DNA of 64,000 bases from Paractinoplanes polyasparticus (lineage in GTDB: Bacteria > Actinomycetota > Actinomycetes > Mycobacteriales > Micromonosporaceae): contig NZ_JAHWFK010000019.1 of assembly GCF_019710575.1 (NCBI RefSeq), positions 1 to 64,000 of the forward strand, written 5' to 3'. The notes beneath the pieces were generated by a model. The model ran no database searches, was not told the DNA's origin, and worked only from the letters and a program-made list of their open reading frames with translations. Positions within the stretch are counted from its first letter, which is position 1. Every line of letters starts with the position of its first letter. Below, piece by piece: positions 7,949 to 16,539 of the stretch. The translations under genes and the position numbers were made by a program.

Positions 7949-8450
7949 GCCGTCCACCTTAGGGTTGTCTCTGCTGGCCGCCGCGATCGAGGTCGCCGAG
8001 GCGGGCATGGCGGCCGGGGAGTTGCCGATCGGGGCCGTGGTCGAGATGGGCGGCGAGATCGTCGCGAGCGCGTTCACCCGCGACGTCTCGCTGGGGCGGC
8101 GGCTGGTGCACGCGGACCTGCTGGCGATGACGGCAGCCGACGAGGTGCTGGGCCGGCGCCCGCGAAAGCATCCTCTGCGGCTGGCCGTCAACCTGGAGCC
8201 GTGCCTGATGTGCCTGGGCGCGGCGATGGCGTTGAAGGTCGACGAGGTGTACTTCGGGCTGGAGTCACCCGCGGACGGCGGGGCCGCCGCGGTGGCGGCC
8301 TGGCCGGTGAGCGCCGACCTGCCCTGGTACCGCCCGCCGGTCATTGCCGGCGGTCTGCGCCGCGACGAGGTGCGCGACCAGTTCCGCCGCTACTGCGAGC
8401 GCGCGCCCGAGTCGGGATTCCGCCGGTGGGCGGCGACGCTGACGAGGTGA
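7947..8450 (+). CDS. Cytidine/tRNA-adenosine deaminase-like protein
   Basis: This is a 167-residue member of the zinc-dependent deaminase fold. Zinc ligands are His55 in VHADLLAM and the Cys pair of PCLMC (Cys86, Cys89). The proton-shuttle residue, normally Glu in HAE, is Asp57 here, so activity may be altered. 'GELPIGAVV' is the TadA/CodA-type first strand. The start at 7947 overlaps the divergent VOC start; a TTG near 7965 is possible. It is not the housekeeping TadA by length or motif; substrate unknown. Confidence 0.82.
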   Translation: MPSTLGLSLLAAAIEVAEAGMAAGELPIGAVVEMGGEIVASAFTRDVSLGRRLVHADLLAMTAADEVLGRRPRKHPLRLAVNLEPCLMCLGAAMALKVDEVYFGLESPADGGAAAVAAWPVSADLPWYRPPVIAGGLRRDEVRDQFRRYCERAPESGFRRWAATLTR

Positions 8451-8484
8451 CGAACGGTGGGCGGCGACGCTCACCGGGTGACGC

Positions 8485-9600
8485 TCACAGGATGACGAAC
8501 TCGGGCGGGTCGTGGCGCAGGAAGTCGTGGTGGGAGATGTCCCAGCCGTAGGCGCCGGTGCGGCCGAAGACGAGCAGGTCGCCGGCGCGGACCGAGGCGA
8601 CGTGTTGCCCGCGGCTGAGGACGTCGCGTGGGGTGCAGAGCTCGCCGACGGCGTCCACGGCCGTGTCGGTGGCGGCGGGCCGCAGGTAGGGGTGGGGCCA
8701 GTCGTCGACCGGGACGACGGTGAACGGGTGGTCGTAGCCCCACGCTGCGGGCAGGCGGAAGTGGTGGGTGCCGCCGCGCAGCACGGCGAAGGTGCGGCCG
8801 TGGTTGGTCTTCACGTCGATGACGGTGGCCGCGTACCAGCCGGCGTCGGCGGCCAGCAGGCGGCCGGGTTCGAAGACGAGGTCCACACCCGCCGGTACGG
8901 TGATCGACCGCAGCGGCGTGAGGTCGATGGTGGCGTCGGACAGGTAGTCGACGCCGAAGCCGCCGCCCACGTTGACCACGCGCGGGTCGATGCCGGTGGC
9001 CAGCGACCAGCGCAGGGCCTCCCGCACGAAGGCGGCGTGGGCCTCGCCGTCCAGGTTGTTGGAGACGGCGTGCAGGTGGAACCCGACGATGCGGACGCCG
9101 GGGACTGCCAGCGCGGCCGGCAGCTGGGCCTCGTCGACGCCGAACGGGGTGGGCGCGCCGGTCATCGTGTGGCTGCCGGTCAGGGCGTGGCCGGGCCGGT
9201 TGACGCGCAGCACGACCTCGGCGCCGGGGCGCAGCGCGGCGATGCGGTGCAGTTCGTGGACGCTCTCGGCGTTGATCTGCGCCCCGGCGTCGAGGGCGGC
9301 GCTCAGCTCGGCGTCGGTCTTGGCCGGGCCGCCGAACACGATGCGGCGCGCGCCGGCGGCCAGCGCGAGGGCCAGTTCGCCGCCGGAGGCCACTTCCAGC
9401 CCGTCGGCGTCGGCGGCCAGGGTCGTGAGCACCGCCGGATTGCCGTTCGCCTTCACCGCGTACAGAAGGGAAGCCGGAACCGGAAGGCTCGCCCGGACCG
9501 TCGCCGCTCTCGCGCGCAGCGCGGCCGTGTCGTAGACGTAGGCGCAGACCGGGCGGGGCAGCTCGAGCAGCGCCCGGACGACGTGGTCAGGCGGGCGCAT
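8485..9600 (-). CDS. Type III PLP-dependent decarboxylase, SbnH/PvsE-like
   Basis: This alanine-racemase-fold decarboxylase related to DAP decarboxylase probably decarboxylates a siderophore intermediate. The PLP lysine is Lys50 (LLYAVKANGN), the phosphate-binding GGGFG is at 212-216, FEPGR at 243-247 and catalytic Cys322 in GELCTPRD. The LysA 'HIGSQ' element is replaced by HLHAVSNN, as in siderophore-pathway members such as SbnH and PvsE. It is the last gene of the NIS operon and overlaps the preceding synthetase by 14 bases. A 371-residue length without a LysA-type C-terminus supports this over lysine biosynthesis. Confidence 0.88.
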   Translation of the reverse strand: MRPPDHVVRALLELPRPVCAYVYDTAALRARAATVRASLPVPASLLYAVKANGNPAVLTTLAADADGLEVASGGELALALAAGARRIVFGGPAKTDAELSAALDAGAQINAESVHELHRIAALRPGAEVVLRVNRPGHALTGSHTMTGAPTPFGVDEAQLPAALAVPGVRIVGFHLHAVSNNLDGEAHAAFVREALRWSLATGIDPRVVNVGGGFGVDYLSDATIDLTPLRSITVPAGVDLVFEPGRLLAADAGWYAATVIDVKTNHGRTFAVLRGGTHHFRLPAAWGYDHPFTVVPVDDWPHPYLRPAATDTAVDAVGELCTPRDVLSRGQHVASVRAGDLLVFGRTGAYGWDISHHDFLRHDPPEFVIL

Positions 9601-11071
9601 GCAGGGGGTTCCGCACGGGCACGTAGATGTCGCCCTCGCCGGCCAGCCGCATCCGCACGAGGGCCTTGTGCAGGGCGGTGGGCGCGGTGAACGCGGCGTG
9701 GTCGTCGCCGGTCGTGTGCTCGTCGAGGACGGACCGGATGATCCGCCACGCCTGGTCCTCGTCGATGTCGAGGCGCAGCACCAGCTCGCCCAGGTGGGCC
9801 TGGAACAGCGTGTAGCCGATCTTGGCGCGGAACACGTCGAGGTCGTCGGTGCCGACCACCGAGCCGGGCCACAGGCCGATCTCGTGGCCGCCCGCGGCCA
9901 GCCGGGGCCGGTGCAGGCGCAGACCGGCGAAGTCGCGCAGGGCCAGCCGGTGCGGGCGCCCGTCGAGGAACGTGGGCAGGCAGTTCTGCAGGTGGGCCTC
10001 GAGCGCGACGCCCTGCGCGGTGAGCCGCATCAGCGGCGGCACAACCAGTTCCGCGTACGACCGGAGCCACTCGCCCGGATCCCCGGTGACCAGCTCGCCG
10101 AGCAGCAGCGGCAGCGCCCCGCCCGGAACAGCGCGTTCGCCGGGCTGGAGCCGCCCGGCGAGGCCGTCGCGGCGGATGGCCGACAGGTCGCGCCCGGATC
10201 CGACGGGCACAGCCGCGCCCGCGGTCTCGGCCATCAGCAGCAGCCGTTCCTCGCCGGCGGTCAGCCTGTGCAGCAGGGCCGACACGGCCGGCCCGTTGCG
10301 GGTGCTGGCCACGCTGATGCTGCGCCGGGTCGAGGTGACCTGGATGTCGAGCGACACCTTCAGGTACTGCCCGGCGCCCGGCAGCAGCAGGGTGCGCAGG
10401 GCCGCGGTGGGGATGGCGTCGCGCTCCTCGTCCAGGATGACCAGGTCCTTGCTGCGCAGCAGGTCGCCGTAGCGTTCGGCCAGCACGTTGTCGCGCTGCC
10501 AGGCGTGGACGGGCTGCACCGCGTACCCGGAGGGCTTGGCGATCTCGGGGAACACGTCGTCGCCGACGAGCAGCCGTTCGCGCACAGCGACGAAACCGAT
10601 GCGGGTCTTCTCCGTCTCCAGGTCGTGCGCGAGGACGTCGCCGGTGTCCCAGCCGAGCCGCGTACGCCCGCAGGGGTGCAGGTTGTGCCCGGCCACGGCC
10701 AGGCGTTCCAGCCCGATGGCCTGCTCGTCCGGGTCGTCGCCGACCGGCGGGCGGGGCCGGGCCATCGCGATGGCCAGATTCATCACCGCGTTGCGCAGCT
10801 CGGCCGCGAACCCGGGGGCGTCGATGTCGCCCAGCAGCTCGACCGGATCGCCGGCGCCCGCGCTCGGGTACTCGACGCGGCCGAAGCCGTGCCGCTCGCC
10901 CGGGCCCATGTCCCGCAGCCCCTCGCGGACGAGAGCGCCGCGCAGCCGCCGCCCCACCGTGTCGGCCGCCTCCGGTAACGCCGCGAGGAAGCCGGGCACC
11001 AGGTGCGGGGCGTGGACGGCCAGGGCGGCCTCGGTGTGCGCGATCCGTTCCGGGCGCAGGGTCTTGTTCAT
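9587..11071 (-). CDS. IucA/IucC-family siderophore synthetase (second in operon)
   Basis: This is an NRPS-independent siderophore synthetase of about 494 residues, which adenylates a carboxylate (usually citrate) and condenses it with an amine or alcohol. Family landmarks are HNLHPCGRTR, the nucleotide-binding 'KVSLDIQVTSTRRSIS', LEAHLQN and RDFAGLRL with a C-terminal FhuF-like segment 'HKALVRMRLAGEG'. ATG at 11071 overlaps the stop of the upstream synthetase (ATGA), giving translational coupling. The two synthetases differ clearly, so they probably catalyse successive condensations. Confidence 0.93.
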   Translation of the reverse strand: MNKTLRPERIAHTEAALAVHAPHLVPGFLAALPEAADTVGRRLRGALVREGLRDMGPGERHGFGRVEYPSAGAGDPVELLGDIDAPGFAAELRNAVMNLAIAMARPRPPVGDDPDEQAIGLERLAVAGHNLHPCGRTRLGWDTGDVLAHDLETEKTRIGFVAVRERLLVGDDVFPEIAKPSGYAVQPVHAWQRDNVLAERYGDLLRSKDLVILDEERDAIPTAALRTLLLPGAGQYLKVSLDIQVTSTRRSISVASTRNGPAVSALLHRLTAGEERLLLMAETAGAAVPVGSGRDLSAIRRDGLAGRLQPGERAVPGGALPLLLGELVTGDPGEWLRSYAELVVPPLMRLTAQGVALEAHLQNCLPTFLDGRPHRLALRDFAGLRLHRPRLAAGGHEIGLWPGSVVGTDDLDVFRAKIGYTLFQAHLGELVLRLDIDEDQAWRIIRSVLDEHTTGDDHAAFTAPTALHKALVRMRLAGEGDIYVPVRNPLHAPA

Positions 11072-12762
11072 GCGTGTGCCGCCATCGGGTTGGGGAGCAG
11101 GGCCCATCGGTCGTCGAGCGGATCGGTGGCCAGCCGCATCGCGGTCGTGGCCTTCACGGGCAGGGGGTCGCGGAGCAGATGCGGGACGTCCTCGCTGCCG
11201 GTGGCGCGGACGGCCCGGGCGACAATGCCCCACAGCCGGTCCGGATCGGTGTCCAGCGTGCGGGTGAACATGGCGATCAGCTCGGCCGCGACGGTGCCGA
11301 ACGCGGACGCGGCCAGTTTCGTGCGCAGCTCGGCCGGGTCGTCGCTGGGCAGGTCGCCGAGCAGCGCGGGCGGTTCCAGGCCGGAGGCGCGCAGCCGCGA
11401 GGCGCTGACCCGCACGCCCCCGAGGTCGCGGTAGAGGATGCGGGCCGGCTGGCTGCCCGCCAGCACGACCAGCGTGTTCTGGCCGTGCGCCTCCAGCGCG
11501 ACGCCGCGCGCCAGGACCCGGGTCACCGGTCCGAAGAACAGGTCGGAAAACCTTTCCCACCACGCGTACGGATCCCCGACCGGCACCGGCACGGCCGCCA
11601 GCACGGCCAGCGGCACCGCCAGCTCACCCGGCCCGAGCTGCGGAGCCTCCCGGATGACGTGCGCGAGGTGGCGCTGCGGGACGCCGTGGACGACGACCGC
11701 CCCGGCGGCGATCTCGGCCAGGATCTCGATCGGCTGGTCGGCCGTGAGCCGCCGCAGCAGCCGCGACAGAACGGGCCCGTTGTGCACGGCGGCCGCCGAG
11801 ACGGTCCGTACAGCGCTGGTCATCTGCACGTCGACCGCGGTCTTGATGTGCGGGCCCCCGTCCACGGGCGCGACGGTACGCAACGACATCAACGGCCGGA
11901 CGGGATCGGACCAGCCGTCCGGGATGAGCCACGGGTAGCGGTCGACCAGCCGGGCCGCCTGCCAGGGGTGTGCGAAGAGGATGGGCGCGGCGGTGCCGTA
12001 CCAGCGGTCCCGGGGCACGCGCAGGCGTCGCAGGCGGATGACGGGGGAGTGTTCCGGGGCGTACGCGAGGACGTCGGCCACACTCATGCCGCCACGGGTG
12101 CGGCAGCAGGGGTGCAGGGGGTGCCCGTCGGTGACGAGCTGCTCGATGCGGCCGAGCGCGTCGGCGCCGCCCGGCTCGGGCAGACGTTGCTCCGGCCGGT
12201 CCGCCCGTGCCAGCGCCAGGTTGGCGACACTGTTGTCGATCTCGGCGACCAGGGGCACGTCACCCCACAGCAGCCGTACGAGCTCCGCCGGATCCGCGAC
12301 CAGCCGAGCGCTACCCACCTCGGCCGCGAGGCCGACCCGCGCGACGGCGAACGGGCGCGCGGCACCGGCCGGGTAGCGCACGGTCACGGTATCCGTGGCA
12401 TCAACGGCTGCCCTGAGCTGCGCCGCGACCGCACCAGCGACGGCTCCCACGGTTCGTCCAGCGCCGTCGGGACCTTCCATGTCACTCGGCACGCTCTGCG
12501 TAGCCACGACGCCACCGCCCGCCGCAGTGGTGGTCGGGGCAACGGCGAAGGTGGCCTCACCGGGGCGGCGTACGGTCAAACCGGGGAGGGGCTCGCGGTC
12601 GACAGCGCCGAGCAGCCGGGCGAGAACGGCCGCGCGCGCTCCGGGCAGTTCGGCGTCGTAGCGCGCGACCAGTTCGGGCCGGAGGACGGCAAGGTCCTCA
12701 CGTGTCCGGTGCGGACCGGCGGTGTGCCGGTACGGCGAGGCGCTTCCAGACGATCGCGGCAC
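11068..12762 (-). CDS. IucA/IucC-family siderophore synthetase (first in operon)
   Basis: This first synthetase of the operon has about 564 residues. Motifs are HPLHPCCRTR, 'KTAVDVQMTSAVRTVSA', LEAHGQNTLV, RDLGGVR and a C-terminal 'KATTAMRLATDPLDD', as expected for the NIS synthetase fold. GTG at 12762 is preferred because GGAGAA lies 8 bases upstream; an in-frame GTG at 12780 lacks a site. With the second synthetase and the decarboxylase it forms a complete biosynthetic core. No N-hydroxylase or acyltransferase is nearby, which argues for a carboxylate rather than hydroxamate product. Confidence 0.92.
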   Translation of the reverse strand: MPRSSGSASPYRHTAGPHRTREDLAVLRPELVARYDAELPGARAAVLARLLGAVDREPLPGLTVRRPGEATFAVAPTTTAAGGGVVATQSVPSDMEGPDGAGRTVGAVAGAVAAQLRAAVDATDTVTVRYPAGAARPFAVARVGLAAEVGSARLVADPAELVRLLWGDVPLVAEIDNSVANLALARADRPEQRLPEPGGADALGRIEQLVTDGHPLHPCCRTRGGMSVADVLAYAPEHSPVIRLRRLRVPRDRWYGTAAPILFAHPWQAARLVDRYPWLIPDGWSDPVRPLMSLRTVAPVDGGPHIKTAVDVQMTSAVRTVSAAAVHNGPVLSRLLRRLTADQPIEILAEIAAGAVVVHGVPQRHLAHVIREAPQLGPGELAVPLAVLAAVPVPVGDPYAWWERFSDLFFGPVTRVLARGVALEAHGQNTLVVLAGSQPARILYRDLGGVRVSASRLRASGLEPPALLGDLPSDDPAELRTKLAASAFGTVAAELIAMFTRTLDTDPDRLWGIVARAVRATGSEDVPHLLRDPLPVKATTAMRLATDPLDDRWALLPNPMAAHA

Positions 12763-13172
12763 GTCGTCAATTCTCCGCACCGCGCCGGCAAGATCTCCGC
12801 GGGGCGGCCCGGCGTGAGCGAGAACGCAGTAACCAATCCATCATCCTAGGACGCTTTAGCCGGTGTGCGCCTCACTACCGGCGCACCCGACCAACCAAAA
12901 CCCTGAAAACCAAAAGGAATCAACGACATCCCGTTTCAGTTCGGCCCGCCTGGATTGCCGAAGTCGGCCGGCCCCGCTGGGTGCTCGTGTTTGTCGTTTC
13001 ATGGGGGGTCGACCGTAGAAACGAGAGCAGCCGGAAACCCGAGCCGAACGGCAACCGCGCACCCCCGACGATCGTCAGGGTTGACCACTTCGCAGACACG
13101 AGCGCAGCGACAACCCACGCAGCGGGCCCGGCCAGTCACGGGGAGATGCCGTGATCCGAGGCGGGGGCGCGG
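12763..13172. promoter_or_regulatory. Intergenic region with an inverted repeat, likely siderophore operon promoter
   Basis: This 410-bp stretch has no gene. It contains an unusually A/C-rich patch at about 12888-12930 and a perfect inverted repeat GTGCGCC-8nt-GGCGCAC at 12865-12886, about 105 bp upstream of the synthetase start. A TAGGAT hexamer on the minus strand near 12845-12850 could be a -10 box. I looked for an IdeR/DmdR iron box (TTAGGTTAG-type) and did not find a convincing one. Confidence 0.45.
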
Positions 13173-13784
13173 GTGGGGGACCTCGGCACTAGTCTCGTGG
13201 CGGTGGAGATCGGGGCCGGGTTCGGGTACAAGATCGAGTGGTTGGCGGTGCGCCATCGTGGTGCCGAGTCGGTGGCGGCGGTGCTGGGGCTCGGTGGGCT
13301 CGCGCCGGCGGCCTATTCGGGCCGGTGGCTGATCACGCCGCCCGTCGACGGGTGGACGCTGGCCGCTTCGATCGATATGGAGCCGCCCGCGGACAGTCGT
13401 TTCGTGTCCTGGCTGGCGGGTTTGAGCGCGTCCCTCGGTGAGGTGCAGTATTTCGGCACGCACCGGGTGGTGGAGTACCACTGCTGGGGGCTCGCGAGTG
13501 GCGGTGTGGTGAGCCGGGTGTTCGGCTACCTCGGTGAGCGTGATGAGGTGCTGCGCCAGGTCGGTGAGCGGACTCCCGAGGAGCGGGCGCTGGGTGTCGG
13601 CTGGGTTCCCGACGACGCGTGGTGGGACGAGTGGAACGAGACGGAGGACGACGACACCTGGCCGTGGCCGACCGAGGAGACGGTGATGAGACTGGCGGGC
13701 CGGTGGAGTGTCGATCCGCAGACTTTCGAGGGCGCCCCCATGCCGGCGCGTCCGTGGATCGCCGAACGCGCCGGAAGTCAGTGA
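13173..13784 (+). CDS. Hypothetical protein
   Basis: This is a 203-residue protein I do not recognise. It is rich in Trp, Gly and acidic residues, with a strongly acidic stretch 'WWDEWNETEDDDTWPW' at about residues 150-165. It has no signal peptide or membrane helix. GTG at 13173 gives the full frame, and a second GTG at 13203 is possible. The codon bias is typical of real genes in this genome. It stands alone between the siderophore promoter region and the ABC-F gene. Confidence 0.7.
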   Translation: MGDLGTSLVAVEIGAGFGYKIEWLAVRHRGAESVAAVLGLGGLAPAAYSGRWLITPPVDGWTLAASIDMEPPADSRFVSWLAGLSASLGEVQYFGTHRVVEYHCWGLASGGVVSRVFGYLGERDEVLRQVGERTPEERALGVGWVPDDAWWDEWNETEDDDTWPWPTEETVMRLAGRWSVDPQTFEGAPMPARPWIAERAGSQ

Positions 13785-13961
13785 CCGCGGGGCTATTTCG
13801 GTTGCGGGGGTGGCGGTGACGGGGCATTGTGGGCGTCGGACCTGTTGCCGTTTGCTGGGAGTGCCTCTCTTCATGTGATAGCGACCCGAGCTTGGTGAAT
13901 CGCCCCGCTGGTGTGCGGGTGGCGTGTCCCTGTCGGTGTCTCGCTCGTGGAGGGCCCCTTG

Positions 13962-15542
13962 TTGAAGGCTGTCAATCTCAGTTGTTCCCATGACGGTGAT
14001 CCGTTGTTCGCCGGGTTCGATCTGGTGGTCGGCGACGGTGACCGGATCGGGATCGTCGGGCCTAACGGCGCGGGCAAGTCGACGTTGTTGCGGGTGCTGG
14101 CCGGGGAGTTGGGGCCGCAGTCGGGCAGTGTGACGTACGGTCCGGGCAGCCGGGTCGGCTATGTGGCGCAGCAGATGCCTGATCCGCGGGGTTCGGTCGG
14201 CGAGTTCCTGACCGGGGGTCTGGGTGAGCTGGCGGTGGTGACGCGGACGATGCGGCAGCTCGAGCGGCGTCTGGCTGACGGTGATGACGTGCTGGCCGAG
14301 TTCGGGGTGGCGCAGGAGCGGTGGACTGCTCTGGAGGGCTGGTCGGCGGAGGCTCGGATCGCGGAGATCCGGCAGCGGCTGGACATCGCGGAGTTGCCGG
14401 ATGATCTGACGCTGGCTGAGGTCAGTGGTGGTGAGCAGGCGCGGTTGTTGCTGGCGCGGGCGCTGTTGGACGAGCCGGATGTGCTGTTGCTCGATGAGCC
14501 GACGAATCACCTGGATGCCGAGGGTGTGGCCTGGCTGCAGGGCTGGCTTCAGGCGTACGCGGGTGGGGTTCTTACCGTCAGTCATGACCGGGCGTTTCTG
14601 GATGCTGTGGTGTCGCGGGTGCTGGAGTTGGACGGCATCGACACCGAGGTGCAGGACTATCCGGGTGGCGGCTATTCGGCGTACCGGGCGGAGAAGCAGC
14701 GTCGGTGGGAGCGGTTGCTGCTGGATTTCGTGGCGCAGGAGAAGGACCGCCGGCGGTGGGAGGCGGACATCGAGCGGACGAAGGAGTTCTCGCGGGGTGT
14801 CGAGAACGCTTCGGGGCTGGGGGTGGCCGGTCCGCATCTGCGGCGGGTGGCCCGGTTGGTGGCGCGTAAGGCGAAGGTGCGGGAGCGGCGGCTGCGCCGG
14901 CAGATGGAGTCGGTCAAGTGGATCGCCGAGCCTCGTACGCGCCCGCCTCTGACGTTGGCTTTTCCGGCTGATCAGGCGGATCCGGGTGAGGTGGTGCTGA
15001 AGGCTCGCGGGCTGCGCAGGACGGCCGGTGACCGGGTGCTGCTCGATCGGGTGGATGTGGAGGTGCGGCGCGGTGACCGCATTCTGATCACCGGGCGTAA
15101 CGGGGCGGGGAAGACGACGTTGCTGCGGGCGTTGGCGAGCGATGACACGGCTGTGTTGCCGCAGACGACCGATGGGCTGCGTTCCGCGGCGACGGTGATG
15201 GAGTTCTTCCGGTCGCGGGTGCCGGTTTATCTGGACGATGCCGAGAAGCTGCTGGCGGGGCATCAGTTCGGGCCGGATCAGTGGGATTCGCGGCTGTCCG
15301 GTCTGTCGGCGGGGGAGTTGCGGCGGTTGCTGCTGGCCGTGCTGGTGAACAGTCCGGCGCGGGTGTTGTTGCTGGACGAGCCGACGAACTTCCTGGATCT
15401 GGACGCGCTGGACGTGATCGAGGAGGCGTTGCGCCGGTACAAGGGGACGTTGCTGGTGGTGACGCACGACCGGTTCTTCGCGGAGTCGGTCGGGTTCGGG
15501 CGGCGCTGGCATGTCGCGGGCGGCGCGGTGATCGAGAGCTGA
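13962..15542 (+). CDS. ABC-F family ATPase, possible ribosome protection protein
   Basis: This is a soluble protein of two fused ABC ATPase domains with no membrane segments, as in ABC-F translation factors and antibiotic-resistance proteins. Domain 1 has GPNGAGKST, the signature VSGGEQARLLLARAL and LLLDEPTNHLD. Domain 2 has GRNGAGKTT, LSAGELRRLLLAVL and LLLDEPTNFLD. The basic inter-domain linker (about residues 245-315) is rich in Arg and would reach the peptidyl-transferase region. TTG at 13962 is preceded by GGAGGG at 7 bases; TTG 13959 is an alternative. It is likely a resistance or housekeeping ribosome factor; the target drug is unknown. Confidence 0.9.
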   Translation: MKAVNLSCSHDGDPLFAGFDLVVGDGDRIGIVGPNGAGKSTLLRVLAGELGPQSGSVTYGPGSRVGYVAQQMPDPRGSVGEFLTGGLGELAVVTRTMRQLERRLADGDDVLAEFGVAQERWTALEGWSAEARIAEIRQRLDIAELPDDLTLAEVSGGEQARLLLARALLDEPDVLLLDEPTNHLDAEGVAWLQGWLQAYAGGVLTVSHDRAFLDAVVSRVLELDGIDTEVQDYPGGGYSAYRAEKQRRWERLLLDFVAQEKDRRRWEADIERTKEFSRGVENASGLGVAGPHLRRVARLVARKAKVRERRLRRQMESVKWIAEPRTRPPLTLAFPADQADPGEVVLKARGLRRTAGDRVLLDRVDVEVRRGDRILITGRNGAGKTTLLRALASDDTAVLPQTTDGLRSAATVMEFFRSRVPVYLDDAEKLLAGHQFGPDQWDSRLSGLSAGELRRLLLAVLVNSPARVLLLDEPTNFLDLDALDVIEEALRRYKGTLLVVTHDRFFAESVGFGRRWHVAGGAVIES

Positions 15543-15554
15543 CACGATGGGCGC

Positions 15555-16484
15555 ATGCAGCTGGTGCCGAGGCAGGGTGGGGAGCTGTCGGTCGGTGGGC
15601 CGGCGGAGCAGGTCACCGAGGTGTGGCTGGCGAACCGCCGGTTGTCGGAGCACACGCGGGCGGCGTACCGGCGGGATGTGTCGGGGTGGCTGGCGTGGTG
15701 TGCCGAGCGGGGCGCGGATCCGCTGCGGGTGTCGTTTCTCGACGTGAACGCGTACGCCAGGGGGTTGGAGGCGCAGAGTTTGGCGCCGTCGACGGTGGCT
15801 CGCAAGTTGTCGGCTCTGTCGAGTTGGTACGACTTCCTGATGAAGATCCGGGCGCTCGACGCGAACCCGGTGGCGGGCGCCGACCGGCCGTACGTGTCGC
15901 GGGATCATTCGGCGACGCTGGGGCTGTCGCCGGAGGAGGTCGACGCGCTGCTCGAGCGGGCGCGGGCGGCGGGTCCGCGGCATCACGCGGTGATGACGAT
16001 CCTGGCTGATCTGGGTCTGCGGGTCGGTGAGCTGGTCGGCCTGGATCTGGGTGATCTGGGCTGGGAGCGCGGGCACCGGACGGTGCGGTTCGTCGGTAAG
16101 GGCGGTAAGCCGCGGCGGCGGGCGCTGACCCCGGCCGCGTCGCAGGCGCTGGACGCTTATCTGGCGGTGCGCGGCGATGAGGACGGGCCGGTGTTCCGGA
16201 CGTCGACCGGTGGGCGCCTGGATCGGCATGCGGTGTTCCGGCTGTTGCGGCGGCTGGCGGCCGAGGCGGGTATCCCGGAGGCGGACAGGTTGTCGCCGCA
16301 CTCGTTGCGGCACGCGTTCGCCACGGCGGCCCGGGCCGAGGGGGTGCCGCTGGAGGATGTGCAGGACGCGATGGGTCACGCCGACCCTCGGACGACCCGC
16401 CGGTACGATCGGGACCGGCACAACCTGGACCGTGATCCGGCCTACATGATCGCGGCGGCGCGTGCCCGCCGCGCCGGGGGATGA
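15555..16484 (+). CDS. Tyrosine recombinase, XerC/XerD-like
   Basis: This is a 309-residue site-specific recombinase. The N-terminal SAM-like DNA-binding domain covers about residues 18-105. The catalytic set is complete: Arg156 (GLRVGEL), Lys182 (GKGGKPR), His249 and Arg252 (HSLRH), His275 (MGHADPRTT) and Tyr284 (RRYD). It starts 13 bases after the ABC-F stop, so the two are probably co-transcribed. The length fits Xer-type enzymes, but no phage gene or att site is visible, and it could equally be a domesticated integrase. Confidence 0.9.
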   Translation: MQLVPRQGGELSVGGPAEQVTEVWLANRRLSEHTRAAYRRDVSGWLAWCAERGADPLRVSFLDVNAYARGLEAQSLAPSTVARKLSALSSWYDFLMKIRALDANPVAGADRPYVSRDHSATLGLSPEEVDALLERARAAGPRHHAVMTILADLGLRVGELVGLDLGDLGWERGHRTVRFVGKGGKPRRRALTPAASQALDAYLAVRGDEDGPVFRTSTGGRLDRHAVFRLLRRLAAEAGIPEADRLSPHSLRHAFATAARAEGVPLEDVQDAMGHADPRTTRRYDRDRHNLDRDPAYMIAAARARRAGG

Positions 16485-16539
16485 CGGCGCCGCCTATGCT
16501 CGGCCGCGGTAAAAAGCGGATGAAAGAGGCGGTCGGGGT

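Noticed and set aside
8485..9600. Diaminopimelate decarboxylase LysA for lysine synthesis
   Set aside because: The HIGSQ element is replaced by HLHAVSNN and the gene is embedded in a siderophore synthetase operon, so an SbnH/PvsE-like role fits better.
12836..12935. IdeR/DmdR iron box
   Set aside because: No sequence close to the TTAGGTTAG dyad could be found on either strand; CCTAGGA at 12846 is too short.
12999..16421. 1140-residue open frame on the minus strand
   Set aside because: It is antisense to the ABC-F and recombinase genes, which have full motif sets. Its translation is Arg/Pro/His-rich without any domain, a usual artefact of very high GC3.
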